Shown: positions 6,902 through 7,311 of the stretch, piece by piece
Position numbering within the stretch: the stretch's first letter is position 1
How the letters are laid out: each line of letters starts with the position of its first letter
DNA from: Nitrospirota bacterium
GTDB lineage: Bacteria > Nitrospirota > UBA9217
Length of the DNA stretch: 7,311 nt
Direction: 5' to 3'
Assembly (NCBI GenBank): GCA_021788515.1
Contig: JAJYKN010000060.1
Location: 1 to 7,311 of the forward strand
Position numbers and translations under genes: made by a program
The notes under the pieces: generated by a model
Databases searched by the model: none
What the model was told of the DNA's origin: nothing
The model's input: only the letters and a program-made list of their open reading frames with translations

Positions 6902-6931
6902 ATGATAGAGAAAGGCGGCCATGGTTGTCAA
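6902..6931 (-). promoter_or_regulatory. Sigma70-type promoter of the acyl-CoA synthetase-icd operon
   Basis: On the minus strand TTGACA (6926-6931) and TATCAT (6902-6907) are 18 bases apart, predicting a start near 6895 and a leader of about 33 bases. The -35 box is perfect and the -10 matches 5 of 6 positions. Its eight bases TTGACAAC are identical to those at the -35 region of the receiver-DUF4388 promoter. Confidence 0.75.
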
Positions 6932-6953
6932 TAGGATTTATGGGAGCGTGTTG

Positions 6954-6997
6954 CCTGTCCCTGCTGGTGTCTCGATCCATGAGTGAGCCCGGACAGG
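6954..6997. repeat. Seven-base inverted repeat after mnmA
   Basis: CCTGTCC (6954-6960) and GGACAGG (6991-6997) are perfect complements 30 bases apart, just past the mnmA stop. No U run follows, so it is not a standard intrinsic terminator. It could form a long-loop hairpin at the 3' end of the mnmA message or be chance. Confidence 0.25.
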
Positions 6998-7004
6998 TTG
7001 TTTA

Positions 7005-7311
7005 TTATTCGATGACCCCGCCGCCGATAACCAGGTCGTTGTCATAAAATACCGCTGCCTGGCCAGGGCAGACGCCGTTCACCGGCTCTTCGAACAACAC
7101 GCGGACGGTCTCTTTGCCCGATGCTTCGATGAACGCCGGGACCTGGGGCGAACGATAGCGGATTTTGACCGTGACTTTCCTTCGTAGAGGGAAGTCTTCA
7201 TCGAGAATAAAATGCGGATCCGCAACAACCATTTCCCGGGTTTGAAGGTCGGAGCTCCTGCCGAGCACCACGCGGTTCATCCCGGGCTCGATCCGGACAA
7301 CATAGAGATCG
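7005..7311 (-). CDS. mnmA: tRNA-specific 2-thiouridylase MnmA, C-terminal part, 5' end outside the window
   Basis: MnmA makes 2-thiouridine at position 34 of the tRNAs for Lys, Glu and Gln, using ATP and sulfur passed along a relay. Only the last 101 residues are present, and the frame runs off the high-coordinate end. DLYVVRIEPGMNRVVLG followed by DLQTREMVV, KIRYRS, VRVLFEEP and PGQAAVFYDNDLVIGGGVIE are the hallmark C-terminal beta-barrel segments that close over the active site. The PP-loop ATP site and the two catalytic cysteines are upstream and not visible. The gene ends with tandem TAA stops. It is separated from the next gene by 142 bases with a promoter and appears to be a separate unit. 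Confidence 0.94.
   Translation of the reverse strand, partial: DLYVVRIEPGMNRVVLGRSSDLQTREMVVADPHFILDEDFPLRRKVTVKIRYRSPQVPAFIEASGKETVRVLFEEPVNGVCPGQAAVFYDNDLVIGGGVIE

Noticed and set aside
5729..6934. A 401-codon plus-strand frame opposite the acyl-CoA synthetase, with a 276-codon frame next to it.
   Set aside because: Rich in His, Arg and Gly with no family resemblance, and wholly antisense to a well-conserved enzyme, so it is a shadow frame.

Overview
All six genes in this window lie on the minus strand, so transcription runs from the high coordinates to the low ones. Intergenic gaps are short (185 bases at most), base composition is moderately GC-rich, and three gaps carry sigma70-type promoters with a perfect TTGACA -35 box. 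Bacterial housekeeping genes next to a receiver/DUF4388 protein and a Pil-Chp-like chemosensory set suggest a Gram-negative, deltaproteobacterium-like organism (Desulfobacterota or Nitrospirota). This placement is inferred from gene content only. The window looks chromosomal; I see no transposase, integrase, tRNA, rRNA or CRISPR array.

In transcription order, the window opens with the C-terminal third of mnmA (tRNA 2-thiouridylase; 7311 down to 7005). A 142-base gap with a strong promoter follows. Next is a probable two-gene metabolic operon: a PrpE/ACSS-type short-chain acyl-CoA synthetase (6862-4958) and, 59 bases later, a eukaryote-like NADP-dependent isocitrate dehydrogenase (4898-3708). 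The first activates acetate or propionate; the second is an oxidative TCA-cycle step that yields 2-oxoglutarate and NADPH.

A 185-base gap then holds two GC-rich inverted repeats and a promoter whose -35 box sits inside a perfect 19-bp palindrome. It leads into a signalling protein with an N-terminal receiver domain and a DUF4388 (PATAN) region (3522-2197). After a further promoter gap come a stand-alone PilH/CheY-type receiver (2074-1715), a CheW/PilI-type coupling protein with a TTG start (1696-1202), and a methyl-accepting chemotaxis protein (1098 to the window edge) that is cut off before its signalling tip. This looks like the front of a chemosensory operon of the type that controls type IV pili or surface behaviour; a CheA-type kinase would be expected further downstream, outside the window.

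The genes belong to known families. The least explained items are the regulatory DNA (the 19-bp palindrome over a -35 box and a 6-bp inverted repeat filling a promoter spacer), the role of the receiver-DUF4388 protein, and the hybrid chemoreceptor with a Cache-like sensor on a PilJ-like cytoplasmic part. I found no convincing undescribed system.
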